Below are positions 1 through 7,168 of a DNA stretch of 52,153 nt, one piece after another (position 1 is the stretch's first letter; the number at the start of each line of letters is the position of its first letter). Position numbers and translations under genes: made by a program. The notes below the pieces were generated by a model. That model saw only the letters and a list, made by a program, of their open reading frames with translations, searched no databases and was not told where the DNA came from. Location: NCBI GenBank assembly GCA_020446045.1, contig JAGRFM010000008.1, positions 1 to 52,153 on the forward strand, read 5' to 3'. Origin of the DNA: Nitrosomonas sp. (GTDB lineage: Bacteria > Pseudomonadota > Gammaproteobacteria > Burkholderiales > Nitrosomonadaceae).

Positions 1-514
1 ACCGGCGTTCAGCCGCATCTGTACCTAAAGCCGTATAAACACTATGTTCTCTGATAAGGGAAGACTTAATGCCTAAAGCATTAGCGTGATAACTTGACCA
101 GGGATAGTCTGACGGATGCTCAACCATGCCGGCACGCACCGGATTCAGTTCAATATATCGACTGCAAGTTAACAAATACTGTTCACTATCCAGCACTGTT
201 GCTTTATACCGGCCTTCCCACAACGTACCGGTTCTTTTGTATTGATGATTGAAATACTGGACATAGTACCTTCCCAGCATTTGCATCACCTTGCCAATCC
301 CGCCTTTTACATGCGGTGTCATCAGTAAATGCACGTGGTTGGTCATTAACACATAAGCATGCAAATCACACTGACATTTCTCGCAGGCATCGCCCAGTTT
401 CTTCAGATAAAAGTGATAGTCTTCCTCGCCCACAAAAATAATACTGCGGTTGTTACCACGCTGTATGACATGCTGAGGTTGACCGGGAACGTCAAATCGT
501 GGGAGTCGGGCCAT
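1..514 (-). CDS. REP-associated tyrosine transposase (RAYT), 3' end cut by window edge
   Basis: The minus strand is open from an ATG at 514 to the window edge, about 171 codons, so the C-terminus is missing. The protein begins MARLPRFDVPGQPQHVIQRG and carries the HUH motif of the Y1 transposase family in NHVHLL. It also has a downstream RYYVQYFN segment holding the likely catalytic tyrosine and the family-typical LWEGRYKA and YIELNPVRAGMV blocks. RAYTs are single-copy relatives of IS200/IS605 transposases thought to move REP-type palindromes. A motif copy with an 8-bp array lies just upstream of the start (571-637), which fits a transposase beside its substrate. The reading frame is intact in the visible part. 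Identification is firm; activity is unknown. Confidence 0.9.
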   Translation of the reverse strand, partial: MARLPRFDVPGQPQHVIQRGNNRSIIFVGEEDYHFYLKKLGDACEKCQCDLHAYVLMTNHVHLLMTPHVKGGIGKVMQMLGRYYVQYFNHQYKRTGTLWEGRYKATVLDSEQYLLTCSRYIELNPVRAGMVEHPSDYPWSSYHANALGIKSSLIREHSVYTALGTDAAERR

Positions 515-570
515 GTTTTATCGTTGTAATTTGTTGAAACATGGTTGAGTATAGCAAAATTTGGCAAAAC

Positions 571-637
571 AATCGACTCTGACCCCATTGATACTGCATT
601 GATACATTGATACATTGATACATTGATACATTGATAG
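571..637 (-). repeat. RAYT-associated motif copy A with 8-bp tandem array
   Basis: Read on the minus strand, positions 592-571 give ATCAATGGGGTCAGAGTCGA and continue TT. Next to it on the plus strand are five consecutive 8-bp units (ATTGATAC, last one ATTGATAG) at 598-637, plus one isolated unit at 587-594. Related motifs occur at 860-878 and 2108-2132. The array looks like a slippage expansion of the ATCAA half of the motif. Confidence 0.75.
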
Positions 638-639
638 TC

Positions 640-859
640 AAGCAGGTAGTATCAGTTTTCCCCTTCAGACCAGAGAGTCAACATCCTCAGTTGGTTAACG
701 AGGCTAATAAAGATTCACTTGCGTTGCGGCCTGCAGCTTTGTCTTCGCGGAACTTACAGCATCCAATTACTCAAATACTGCTCCACAGTGCTACCAGGGT
801 GAACGAGTAATTCCCCGGACGGGACTTTAACCCGCTAGATAAATTGCCGGTAACGGCGT
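640..859 (-). other. Gene-free stretch, possibly a remnant of structured RNA
   Basis: The interval 515-933 has no credible gene. Outside the motif copies, its minus strand contains a short hairpin-forming block (GCGGG, then TTAAAGT, then CCCGT, around 820-840). This is followed by stretches that I recall as resembling the 5' domain of bacterial group II introns, for example AACGCAAGTGAATC around 705-720. No intron-encoded protein is present. The resemblance is from memory, so this is weak; the alternative is anonymous accessory DNA. Confidence 0.25.
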
Positions 860-878
860 GCGATCTGACCCCTTTGAT
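860..878 (-). repeat. RAYT-associated motif copy B
   Basis: On the minus strand the site reads ATCAAAGGGGTCAGATCGC, matching copy A (571-592) at most positions. It lies in the same orientation as copy A, 56 bp downstream of the stop of the minus-strand ORF at 934-2013. Confidence 0.6.
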
Positions 879-933
879 CTTCCCATTGATCTTTGAACTT
901 GAATTCACCGAGTGGTTCTTTTGTTGTGTCAAA

Positions 934-2013
934 TTAGAAAATAGTTGTACTTTGCCCTGCACCAATCAAGAGCGGTTTTACTTTTTGGGAGTAAGAAATT
1001 TTACGCATTTGCTTAAGGTGCGGTGAGTGTGTCGCCTTGCTTACCCAACCATCCCAAGCCATACGGATATCTGAATTGGGACCAGCAGATGCTAGTTTAC
1101 TGAGCGAACCCGAATGTGTAAGGAACATATTTGTAAGTTTGTAGAGCCGTTCGTTGATCGTATCCGCCAGGAATCCATCGCGCATAATTCCATACGTTCG
1201 AGTTTTGTCCACACCCTTATCCCCAAAATGACCGAGACTCGGTACACTAGAAATGAAATCGCACCAATAACATGTTTCGTAATAGTCTTTAATGTGGCTT
1301 TGAAATTCTACCATGCTGAGTGTAGGTGGACGGAGAAATGGTAGATGGACGAAATATTCAACGAACTGACGTTTGACCTCTCTATCAGCTTTTCCGTCAC
1401 GCACGAATTCTACAAAAGCCTCATTTATTGATCTCGCAGTTGACGAATAGAAAGTCTCGAGACGGCTTTTGAACTGAACTTCTCCTGGCCAACCGGCACT
1501 AGGATCTTTAGGTGCAGACTGCTGAACTTTGTTCGTAAGAATCTCAACAGTCTTATAGGCAGATACCACCGTACCAGTCTGGGCTAGGCCGCGAATTCTA
1601 TCATCTAGATTGCCAAGGATGGTATCGGATATCAGTTTTGGTTGTTCTAAAAATTGTTTCACTGCCGCTGATGTATTGCCATTAGCAGCTAAAAAATGCT
1701 CGAGCCCCTTGTTATTTGAATAACGGCTGAGAATCGATACTTTTTTTAGTGCCGCAGCGCTACATATATCAAGCCCGGCAAATACGAGAGACAAAACAAT
1801 CCCTTGTATGGCATCAATCTTAGCCAAGCGAGCTTCATGCACCTTTCTGCGTCGTGCGGCTTCTTCAAATACATCCTTGACAGACCGTAGCGTTGCCTCG
1901 TAATGACTACTCAAAGGACGAACCAAATTATCCATCCAGATCGATTTCTGGTTGTTTAGGTCGTGTTGAAAGTAGCTTGGATTTTCCAAATACACACCGA
2001 CTTTTTTGCTCAT
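934..2013 (-). CDS. Hypothetical protein, 359 aa
   Basis: I do not recognise a family. I chose the ATG at 2013 (protein starting MSKKVGVYLENPSYFQ) over an upstream TTG at 2061, because the extra residues look like translated leader. The N-terminal part is charged and probably helical (EEAARRRKVHEARLAKIDA). A short hydrophobic stretch follows (IVLSLVFAGLDICSAAAL), then a polar C-terminal half rich in aromatic residues. There is no signal peptide or catalytic signature that I can see. It has no operon partner and sits between copies of a RAYT-associated motif (860-878 and 2108-2132), which suggests a mobile or accessory gene. It could be an effector or toxin-like cargo, but nothing in the sequence proves this. 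Confidence 0.6.
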   Translation of the reverse strand: MSKKVGVYLENPSYFQHDLNNQKSIWMDNLVRPLSSHYEATLRSVKDVFEEAARRRKVHEARLAKIDAIQGIVLSLVFAGLDICSAAALKKVSILSRYSNNKGLEHFLAANGNTSAAVKQFLEQPKLISDTILGNLDDRIRGLAQTGTVVSAYKTVEILTNKVQQSAPKDPSAGWPGEVQFKSRLETFYSSTARSINEAFVEFVRDGKADREVKRQFVEYFVHLPFLRPPTLSMVEFQSHIKDYYETCYWCDFISSVPSLGHFGDKGVDKTRTYGIMRDGFLADTINERLYKLTNMFLTHSGSLSKLASAGPNSDIRMAWDGWVSKATHSPHLKQMRKISYSQKVKPLLIGAGQSTTIF

Positions 2014-2072
2014 ATCAATGCTCACGTCTGTTGCTCCATTAGGTAATAGGTAATAAATCAAAGGGTAGAAAC

Positions 2073-2132
2073 CAAAGCATCAAACACATCAAAGCATCAA
2101 AGGAAGCATCAAAGGAGCCAGACTCGGTTGAT
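2073..2132 (+). repeat. RAYT-associated motif copy C with degenerate 8-bp array
   Basis: Positions 2108-2132 read ATCAAAGGAGCCAGACTCGG followed by TTGAT, a diverged copy of the motif at 571-592 but in opposite orientation. It is preceded by several imperfect GCATCAAA units (about 2073-2110), paralleling the 8-bp array beside copy A. The rest of the gene-free stretch up to 2353 is AT-rich. I see nothing definite in it apart from a weak hairpin CCGAA/TTCGG near 2313-2327. Confidence 0.6.
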
Positions 2133-2353
2133 CCCTGTTTTTAACAAATTTCTACTAGATTACACTAAAAATAAGTTAAAAGTAAAATTCGAAATTAAAA
2201 CCCCATCGAATCCAACCTCAAAGATTCACATTGATTCTACCCACTCAATCCATATCTATTGAACCACCCCAAACAGCGTTTGTCAGGTAACATAGGCACT
2301 TTGCCTGTCAGCCGAAAAAACTTCGGAAATAATCAAGTCTCTTAACTGAATTT

Positions 2354-3511
2354 ATGCGCAACACCAAATTTTTAGTCTTAGCCCTGTTCCTCATAGCCAT
2401 TGCCCTGTACGGATTTACCCGAGAAGATGACAAAATCAAGATCACTCCCTACGTGACGCGTGTACTGGATCGAGGCGATATCACGCAAATCATATCGGCC
2501 AATGGCACGTTAACCCCCGTTGTGTTGGTCAATGTCGGCACGCAGGTCTCGGGCACCGTCGCGCGGCTTCATGTCGATTTCAACGATCAGGTGGAAACCG
2601 GGCAGATACTCGCCGAACTCGATCCGGCCTTGTTACAGGCGCAACTGCAACAATCGAATGCCAGTTTATTGAGCGCCCAAACGCATTACAATATCGCCCA
2701 AAGCAAGCTTGATCGCCACCAGACTTTGTTTGAGAAGGATTTTATTTCGGCTGAAGGGCTGGACATCGTCAAGCAGGAACTGGATGTGGCACGCGCACAA
2801 CTCGCCGTCAGTCGGGCGCAGGTCGAGCGCGACCGTGCCAATCTTGACTACAGTGTCATCAAGTCGCCGATTTCAGGGGTTGTCATTGCGCGCGATGTCG
2901 ATATCGGCCAGACGGTTGCGGCCAATTTCCAAACCCCCGTTTTGTTCCAGATTGCCAAGGATTTGCGAGAAATGCAGATCAACATCAGCGTTTCCGAAGC
3001 GGATATCGGCCTGCTGCGTATCGATCAGCCGGTCAATTTTACCGTTGATGCATACCAAAACCGCACCTTTACCGGCACCGTGAAGCAGGTTCGCCTCAAC
3101 CCGACGATTCAGGAAAATGTCGTAACGTATAATGTCGTTGCCATGGTCAACAATGATGAAGGCGCACTTCTACCAGGCATGACGGCCAATATTCATTTTG
3201 TTGTCGATCAGCGCAGCAACGTGCTTCGCATATCGAATGCCGCGTTGCGCTATCAGCCCGATGATTTGGAATCCGTTCGCGCATCTGTTCGCTCAATTGA
3301 AAAACCGCAAACAGGAACATCCAGCAACCAGACTACGGTATACCGCTTCGCTAATGGGCAACGAATCGCTGAGCATATCACCACAGGAATCACCGACGGC
3401 AATTACACCGAAATTACCGAGGGTAATTTGAAAGCAGGCGATGCCGTTATCATTCGCGAAAAAAGTGACAAAAAGGAATCCAAAAGCAAATTCCGGTTCC
3501 GGATGTTTTAA
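2354..3511 (+). CDS. macA: MacA-like periplasmic adaptor subunit of an efflux system
   Basis: This is a 385-aa membrane fusion protein of the HlyD/MacA type, which bridges an inner-membrane ABC transporter to an outer-membrane channel. An N-terminal membrane anchor (residues 5-22) is followed by the biotinyl-lipoyl-like half motif VNVGTQVSGTVARLHVDFND near residue 57. A long coiled-coil hairpin rich in Q, A and L spans roughly residues 95-165, and the returning lipoyl half (VIKSPISGVVIARDVDIGQT) follows. Beta-barrel and membrane-proximal domains complete the protein. It starts an operon with the ATPase (22 bp downstream) and the permease. No TolC-type gene follows, so the outer-membrane partner must be encoded elsewhere. 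The substrate cannot be read from sequence; macrolides, peptides and lipids are known for the family. Confidence 0.9.
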   Translation: MRNTKFLVLALFLIAIALYGFTREDDKIKITPYVTRVLDRGDITQIISANGTLTPVVLVNVGTQVSGTVARLHVDFNDQVETGQILAELDPALLQAQLQQSNASLLSAQTHYNIAQSKLDRHQTLFEKDFISAEGLDIVKQELDVARAQLAVSRAQVERDRANLDYSVIKSPISGVVIARDVDIGQTVAANFQTPVLFQIAKDLREMQINISVSEADIGLLRIDQPVNFTVDAYQNRTFTGTVKQVRLNPTIQENVVTYNVVAMVNNDEGALLPGMTANIHFVVDQRSNVLRISNAALRYQPDDLESVRASVRSIEKPQTGTSSNQTTVYRFANGQRIAEHITTGITDGNYTEITEGNLKAGDAVIIREKSDKKESKSKFRFRMF

Positions 3512-3533
3512 TTCCATAGTTTAGCCAGACGTT

Positions 3534-4277
3534 ATGCCTCCCGCATTAATTCAAATCGAACAATTAAACAAAAGCTACAGCCTCACTGATGCTGGTGGCA
3601 ATAAAATTGAGAATCCGGTATTGCATGATGTCAACCTGCAAATTGATAAAGGTGAATTCGTTGCCATTATGGGACATTCCGGTTCCGGCAAATCCACGTT
3701 GATGAATATCCTGGGCTGTCTCGATACACCGACCGGCGGGAATTACCGGTTGGAAAACCAGAGTGTGGCTTCATTGTCCAGCGACGCACTGGCAAAAATC
3801 CGCAATCGTTCCATTGGATTTGTTTTTCAGGGGTTCAATTTGCTTCGGCGCATGACTGCGCTGGACAATGTTGCAACGCCGTTACTCTATGCGGGAGAAA
3901 AACGCACCATCAGCCGTGAAAAAGCACTGGAACAGTTGCGGCGTACCGGATTGGAGAAATTCGCCATGCATCACCCCAACCAGCTATCCGGTGGACAACA
4001 GCAACGCGTAGCGATCAGCCGCGCACTGATCAACCAACCGCCACTCCTGCTTGCTGACGAACCTACCGGCAATCTCGATACGCAAACCAGTGAAGAAATC
4101 ATGACGCTGTTTACACAACTCAATCGCGAACAAGGCATTACCATTGTACTGGTTACGCATGAAAACGATATCGCGGCCTATGCCCGGCGGTTAATCCAGA
4201 TCAAAGACGGCCGGATTATCTATGACGGCGATCAAATTCATCAAGTGCTTGAGAAGCAAGTGGGCAAGGTTGTATGA
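3534..4277 (+). CDS. MacB-like ABC transporter ATP-binding protein
   Basis: The 247-aa cytoplasmic ATPase has Walker [10 protein letters not shown] near residue 47, the Q-loop in FVFQGFNLL, signature LSGGQQQR and Walker [13 protein letters not shown]. An H-loop histidine lies in LVTHEND. It belongs to the LolD/MacB/FtsE subfamily that powers mechanotransmission rather than classical transport. In E. coli MacB this domain is fused to the permease; here the two are separate genes. A repeat element (4288-4406) lies between them, which may affect coupled expression. The family is clear. Confidence 0.92.
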   Translation: MPPALIQIEQLNKSYSLTDAGGNKIENPVLHDVNLQIDKGEFVAIMGHSGSGKSTLMNILGCLDTPTGGNYRLENQSVASLSSDALAKIRNRSIGFVFQGFNLLRRMTALDNVATPLLYAGEKRTISREKALEQLRRTGLEKFAMHHPNQLSGGQQQRVAISRALINQPPLLLADEPTGNLDTQTSEEIMTLFTQLNREQGITIVLVTHENDIAAYARRLIQIKDGRIIYDGDQIHQVLEKQVGKVV

Positions 4278-4287
4278 TGCAATACAT

Positions 4288-4406
4288 GGGTATTTCTAAA
4301 AATCCAAACTTTGCGAGCATCCGTTTTACGGATTGCCTGCTTACTACTTTTGTCACAACACTTTGTTGCTCATTTTATTTAAAACTTTGAATTTTTAAAC
4401 ACACCC
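4288..4406. mobile_element. Small inverted-repeat element, family 1 copy 1 (119 bp)
   Basis: The element starts GGGTATTTCTAAAAAT and ends ATTTTTAAACACACCC, giving imperfect terminal inverted repeats (13 of 16 positions). An internal hairpin ATCCGT/ACGGAT lies around 4319-4333. About 95 bp are nearly identical to the element at 21468-21562; this copy has about 24 extra bp near its 3' end. It is non-coding and lies between the ATPase and permease genes of one operon. It resembles a MITE or REP-type sequence. Confidence 0.8.
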
Positions 4407-4449
4407 ACATGCTTAAAAACAGCACCTATTCGTTACATTTCCAAGCCCT

Positions 4450-5673
4450 ATGCATTTCGCTACGATTATAGGAGAGGCGCTGCGCGCACTGCGCATGAAC
4501 CGGCTACGTACCGGTCTGACGATGTTAGGCATGATTATCGGCGTAGCGGCGGTGGTGCTCATGCTGTCCATCGGGCAAGGCGCACAAACCAAAATCAACC
4601 AATCCATCGAAACCATGGGCAGCAACCTGTTCATCGTCTTGCCGGGCGCCACGTCATCCGGCGGGTTATCTTTCGGTAGCGGCAGCGTCAAGACGCTGAC
4701 CATCAACGATTCCATCGCCATTGCCGAATTGCCTTCTATCCGAGCAACCGGCCCTGTCATCAGCGGCACGGCGCAATTGAATTACAGTGCAAGAAACTGG
4801 AGTGCGATGATTACCGGCACCACACCGGATTATTTCTCGGTCGGCAATTGGGAAATCGAAGAAGGGACTATTTTTTCCGAATCCGATGTCCGCTCGGCAA
4901 CCCGCGTCGCCGTGCTGGGCTCGGTTACTGCCGAGAAACTGTTCGGCTCCGTCAACCCCATTGGAAAAACCATGCGCATTGCCAACCGCCCTTTTCTGGT
5001 TGTCGGTGTATTGGCAGCCAAAGGCCAAAGCCTGAGTGGTCGTGACCAGGACGACAATGTCCTGATTCCGATCACAACCAGTGAACGGCAGATTACCGGC
5101 AATCAATTCCCCGGTTCTATCCGTTACATGATGGTGCAAGGTGAATCCGCCGACATCATGGATGAAGCTGAAATTGAAATCACCCAATTACTGCGGCAAC
5201 GCCACCGCATTTCCGATGGCATGGAAAATGATTTCACCGTGCGAAACCTGACGGCTATCGCGGATGTCGCAACCGGAACCGCAAAAATTCTGTCCATTGT
5301 ACTCGGTGCGATTGCATCCATTTCCTTAGTAGTCGGCGGTATCGGCATCATGAATATCATGCTGGTATCGGTGACCGAACGCACCCGGGAAATCGGCATA
5401 CGCATGGCCATAGGCGCCAATCGGCGCGCCATTTTGCTGCAATTTCTACTGGAGGCTATGATGATCTGCTTTATGGGCGGTATGATTGGCGTCATTTTGG
5501 GAATCACGGGAGCCTGGATTGTCAGCCAAGTGGTTGACATGCTAATTGTCATCACATTGGGTATGATTGTACTGGCATTTGCTTTTGCATCCGCAGTGGG
5601 TATTTTTTTCGGGTTTTATCCAGCCCGTAAAGCAGCCTCGCTCAAACCTGTTGAAGCACTCCGCTATGAATAA
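4450..5673 (+). CDS. MacB/FtsX-family ABC transporter permease
   Basis: The 407-aa inner-membrane protein has the MacB topology: one N-terminal transmembrane helix (around residues 22-42, after LRMNRLRTGLTMLGMIIG) and a large periplasmic domain to about residue 275. Three C-terminal helices follow. The conserved cytoplasmic loop reads VTERTREIGIRMAIGANRR and the end is PARKAASLKPVEALRYE, both hallmarks of this permease family. It would pair with the ATPase at 3534 and the adaptor at 2354. The start is 172 bp after the ATPase stop because a small element (4288-4406) lies between. I saw no clear ribosome binding site within 12 bases of the chosen ATG, so a slightly later start is possible. Confidence 0.9.
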   Translation: MHFATIIGEALRALRMNRLRTGLTMLGMIIGVAAVVLMLSIGQGAQTKINQSIETMGSNLFIVLPGATSSGGLSFGSGSVKTLTINDSIAIAELPSIRATGPVISGTAQLNYSARNWSAMITGTTPDYFSVGNWEIEEGTIFSESDVRSATRVAVLGSVTAEKLFGSVNPIGKTMRIANRPFLVVGVLAAKGQSLSGRDQDDNVLIPITTSERQITGNQFPGSIRYMMVQGESADIMDEAEIEITQLLRQRHRISDGMENDFTVRNLTAIADVATGTAKILSIVLGAIASISLVVGGIGIMNIMLVSVTERTREIGIRMAIGANRRAILLQFLLEAMMICFMGGMIGVILGITGAWIVSQVVDMLIVITLGMIVLAFAFASAVGIFFGFYPARKAASLKPVEALRYE

Positions 5674-5783
5674 ATTGATACGATATGCCGATTAGAGAAT
5701 ATGATAACGATTTTAATCCACGCCACTGTATCGCCTGGCGGATTCAGTTTGCAATGATTTTGTAGGGTATCCGGGAAAAATCC

Positions 5784-6419
5784 ATGAGCACTCATAATAA
5801 CGATAATAATAATCACGAACGATCCACCTCCGAACTGCTTGAAAATGTAGTTGTGGTTTATCGTAGCGAAAGTATCACCATAGGCGAAATCAAAAACTCC
5901 CTGCATGAGCGCGGCTTTGGTGTTTTGCTCGCTATCGCGGCATTACCGCTTTGCCTGCCGGTCCCCGTACCGCCGGGTTACACAACACTGTTTTCTATTC
6001 CGCTATTTATTTTTTCAGTACAGATGATCATCGGTATGCGTGCACCATGGTTGCCCGTCTGGATTGAAAAAAAGGAAATCAAACGCGCCAGTTTGGAGAA
6101 ACTGGTAATCAAGGCCAATCCATGGCTGCGAAAAATTGAAAAACGGCTGCAACCCAGCCTGACTTATATCAGCGTCCACACTTGGGAAAGAATTATTGGT
6201 ATTTTTGCCTTTGTGTTTGCCTTATCGATATCGCTGCCGATTCCGCTGACCAATTTCCCGCCGGGTTGGGGCATTCTGATCATGTCACTCGGCTTGCTGA
6301 GCAAAGACGGCATTACCATTTTGATCGGCATGATTGTCGGCACAATCGGTGTGGGCATCACCATGATTATTCTGGTGCTATTATGGATGGGGATGTCCTT
6401 ACCGACGTTCTATGGTTGA
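5784..6419 (+). CDS. ExoD-family membrane protein
   Basis: The 211-aa protein matches the ExoD family (exopolysaccharide synthesis, PF06055). It has a short polar asparagine-rich N-terminus and then the core GEIKNSLHERGFGVLLAIAA. Proline-rich hydrophobic hairpins (PLCLPVPVPPGYTTLFSIPL, and SLPIPLTNFPPGWG near residue 155) are typical of the family, and about four membrane segments can be predicted. In rhizobia exoD mutants have altered exopolysaccharide and alkali sensitivity, but the molecular function is unknown. No polysaccharide genes are nearby, so the role here is open. It is convergent with pyrF, 24 bp apart. Confidence 0.8.
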   Translation: MSTHNNDNNNHERSTSELLENVVVVYRSESITIGEIKNSLHERGFGVLLAIAALPLCLPVPVPPGYTTLFSIPLFIFSVQMIIGMRAPWLPVWIEKKEIKRASLEKLVIKANPWLRKIEKRLQPSLTYISVHTWERIIGIFAFVFALSISLPIPLTNFPPGWGILIMSLGLLSKDGITILIGMIVGTIGVGITMIILVLLWMGMSLPTFYG

Positions 6420-6443
6420 AAACACCAACGCGGTGATTTGACG

Positions 6444-7139
6444 TCAGGCCAGGCTTTCGATTTCCTGGTTTATCCGCTGCAATGCAGCCAGCGGTTCCTG
6501 CGCCTGCGTAATCGGCCTGCCGATGACCAGATAATCCGACCCGTTTTGTATCGCCTGTGATGGTGTGGCGATCCGTTTTTGATCATCGACGCTATTATCG
6601 AGCGGCCGAATGCCTGGCGTTACCAGATTAAAGTCCGGAGCAATCAACTGCCGCAACGATTTCACCTCCAATGCCGAACAAACCACGCCATCCAACCCGC
6701 AATCCTGCGTTAATAGCGACAAGCGCGAAACAATCTGCTCAGGACTACCCTGCAAGCCGATATCGTTCAAATCGTCCTGATCCATACTGGTCAACAGCGT
6801 AACCGCTATCAGCTTGGCCGTTCCCGGCGTGATAGCTTCACGCGCTGCAGACAGCATTTTCCGGCCACCCAGGGCATGGACATTAATCATCCACACCCCC
6901 ATCCCGGCAGCAACGCTGCAAGCGCTGGCAACCGTATTGGGAATATCGTGATACTTGAGATCCAGGAAAATATCAAACCCTGCATGTATCAGTTTCTCAA
7001 CCAGACCGGGACCTGCTGCGGTAAAAAGTTCTTTTCCGACTTTTAACCGGCATAACCCCGGATCAAGCCGGGCTGCCAATTCCAACGCTTGTTCACCCGA
7101 ATTGAAATCCATGGCGACAATAATGCGGGGTTCTTTCAT
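6444..7139 (-). CDS. pyrF: Orotidine-5'-phosphate decarboxylase
   Basis: The 231-aa enzyme decarboxylates OMP to UMP, the last step of de novo pyrimidine synthesis. The catalytic Lys/Asp array is visible in [13 protein letters not shown], and the phosphate-binding end in VTPGIRP and [13 protein letters not shown] chose the ATG at 7139 ([12 protein letters not shown]) over the upstream TTG at 7160, because the family normally begins just before the first beta strand. It lies 29 bp downstream of rapA on the same strand and may be co-transcribed. Confidence 0.95.
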   Translation of the reverse strand: MKEPRIIVAMDFNSGEQALELAARLDPGLCRLKVGKELFTAAGPGLVEKLIHAGFDIFLDLKYHDIPNTVASACSVAAGMGVWMINVHALGGRKMLSAAREAITPGTAKLIAVTLLTSMDQDDLNDIGLQGSPEQIVSRLSLLTQDCGLDGVVCSALEVKSLRQLIAPDFNLVTPGIRPLDNSVDDQKRIATPSQAIQNGSDYLVIGRPITQAQEPLAALQRINQEIESLA

Positions 7140-7168
7140 GATAAATTCCAACAAAGTCAAATTTAGGT

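Noticed and set aside
598-637. CRISPR array
   Set aside because: The units are 8 bp with no spacers; it is a simple tandem repeat.
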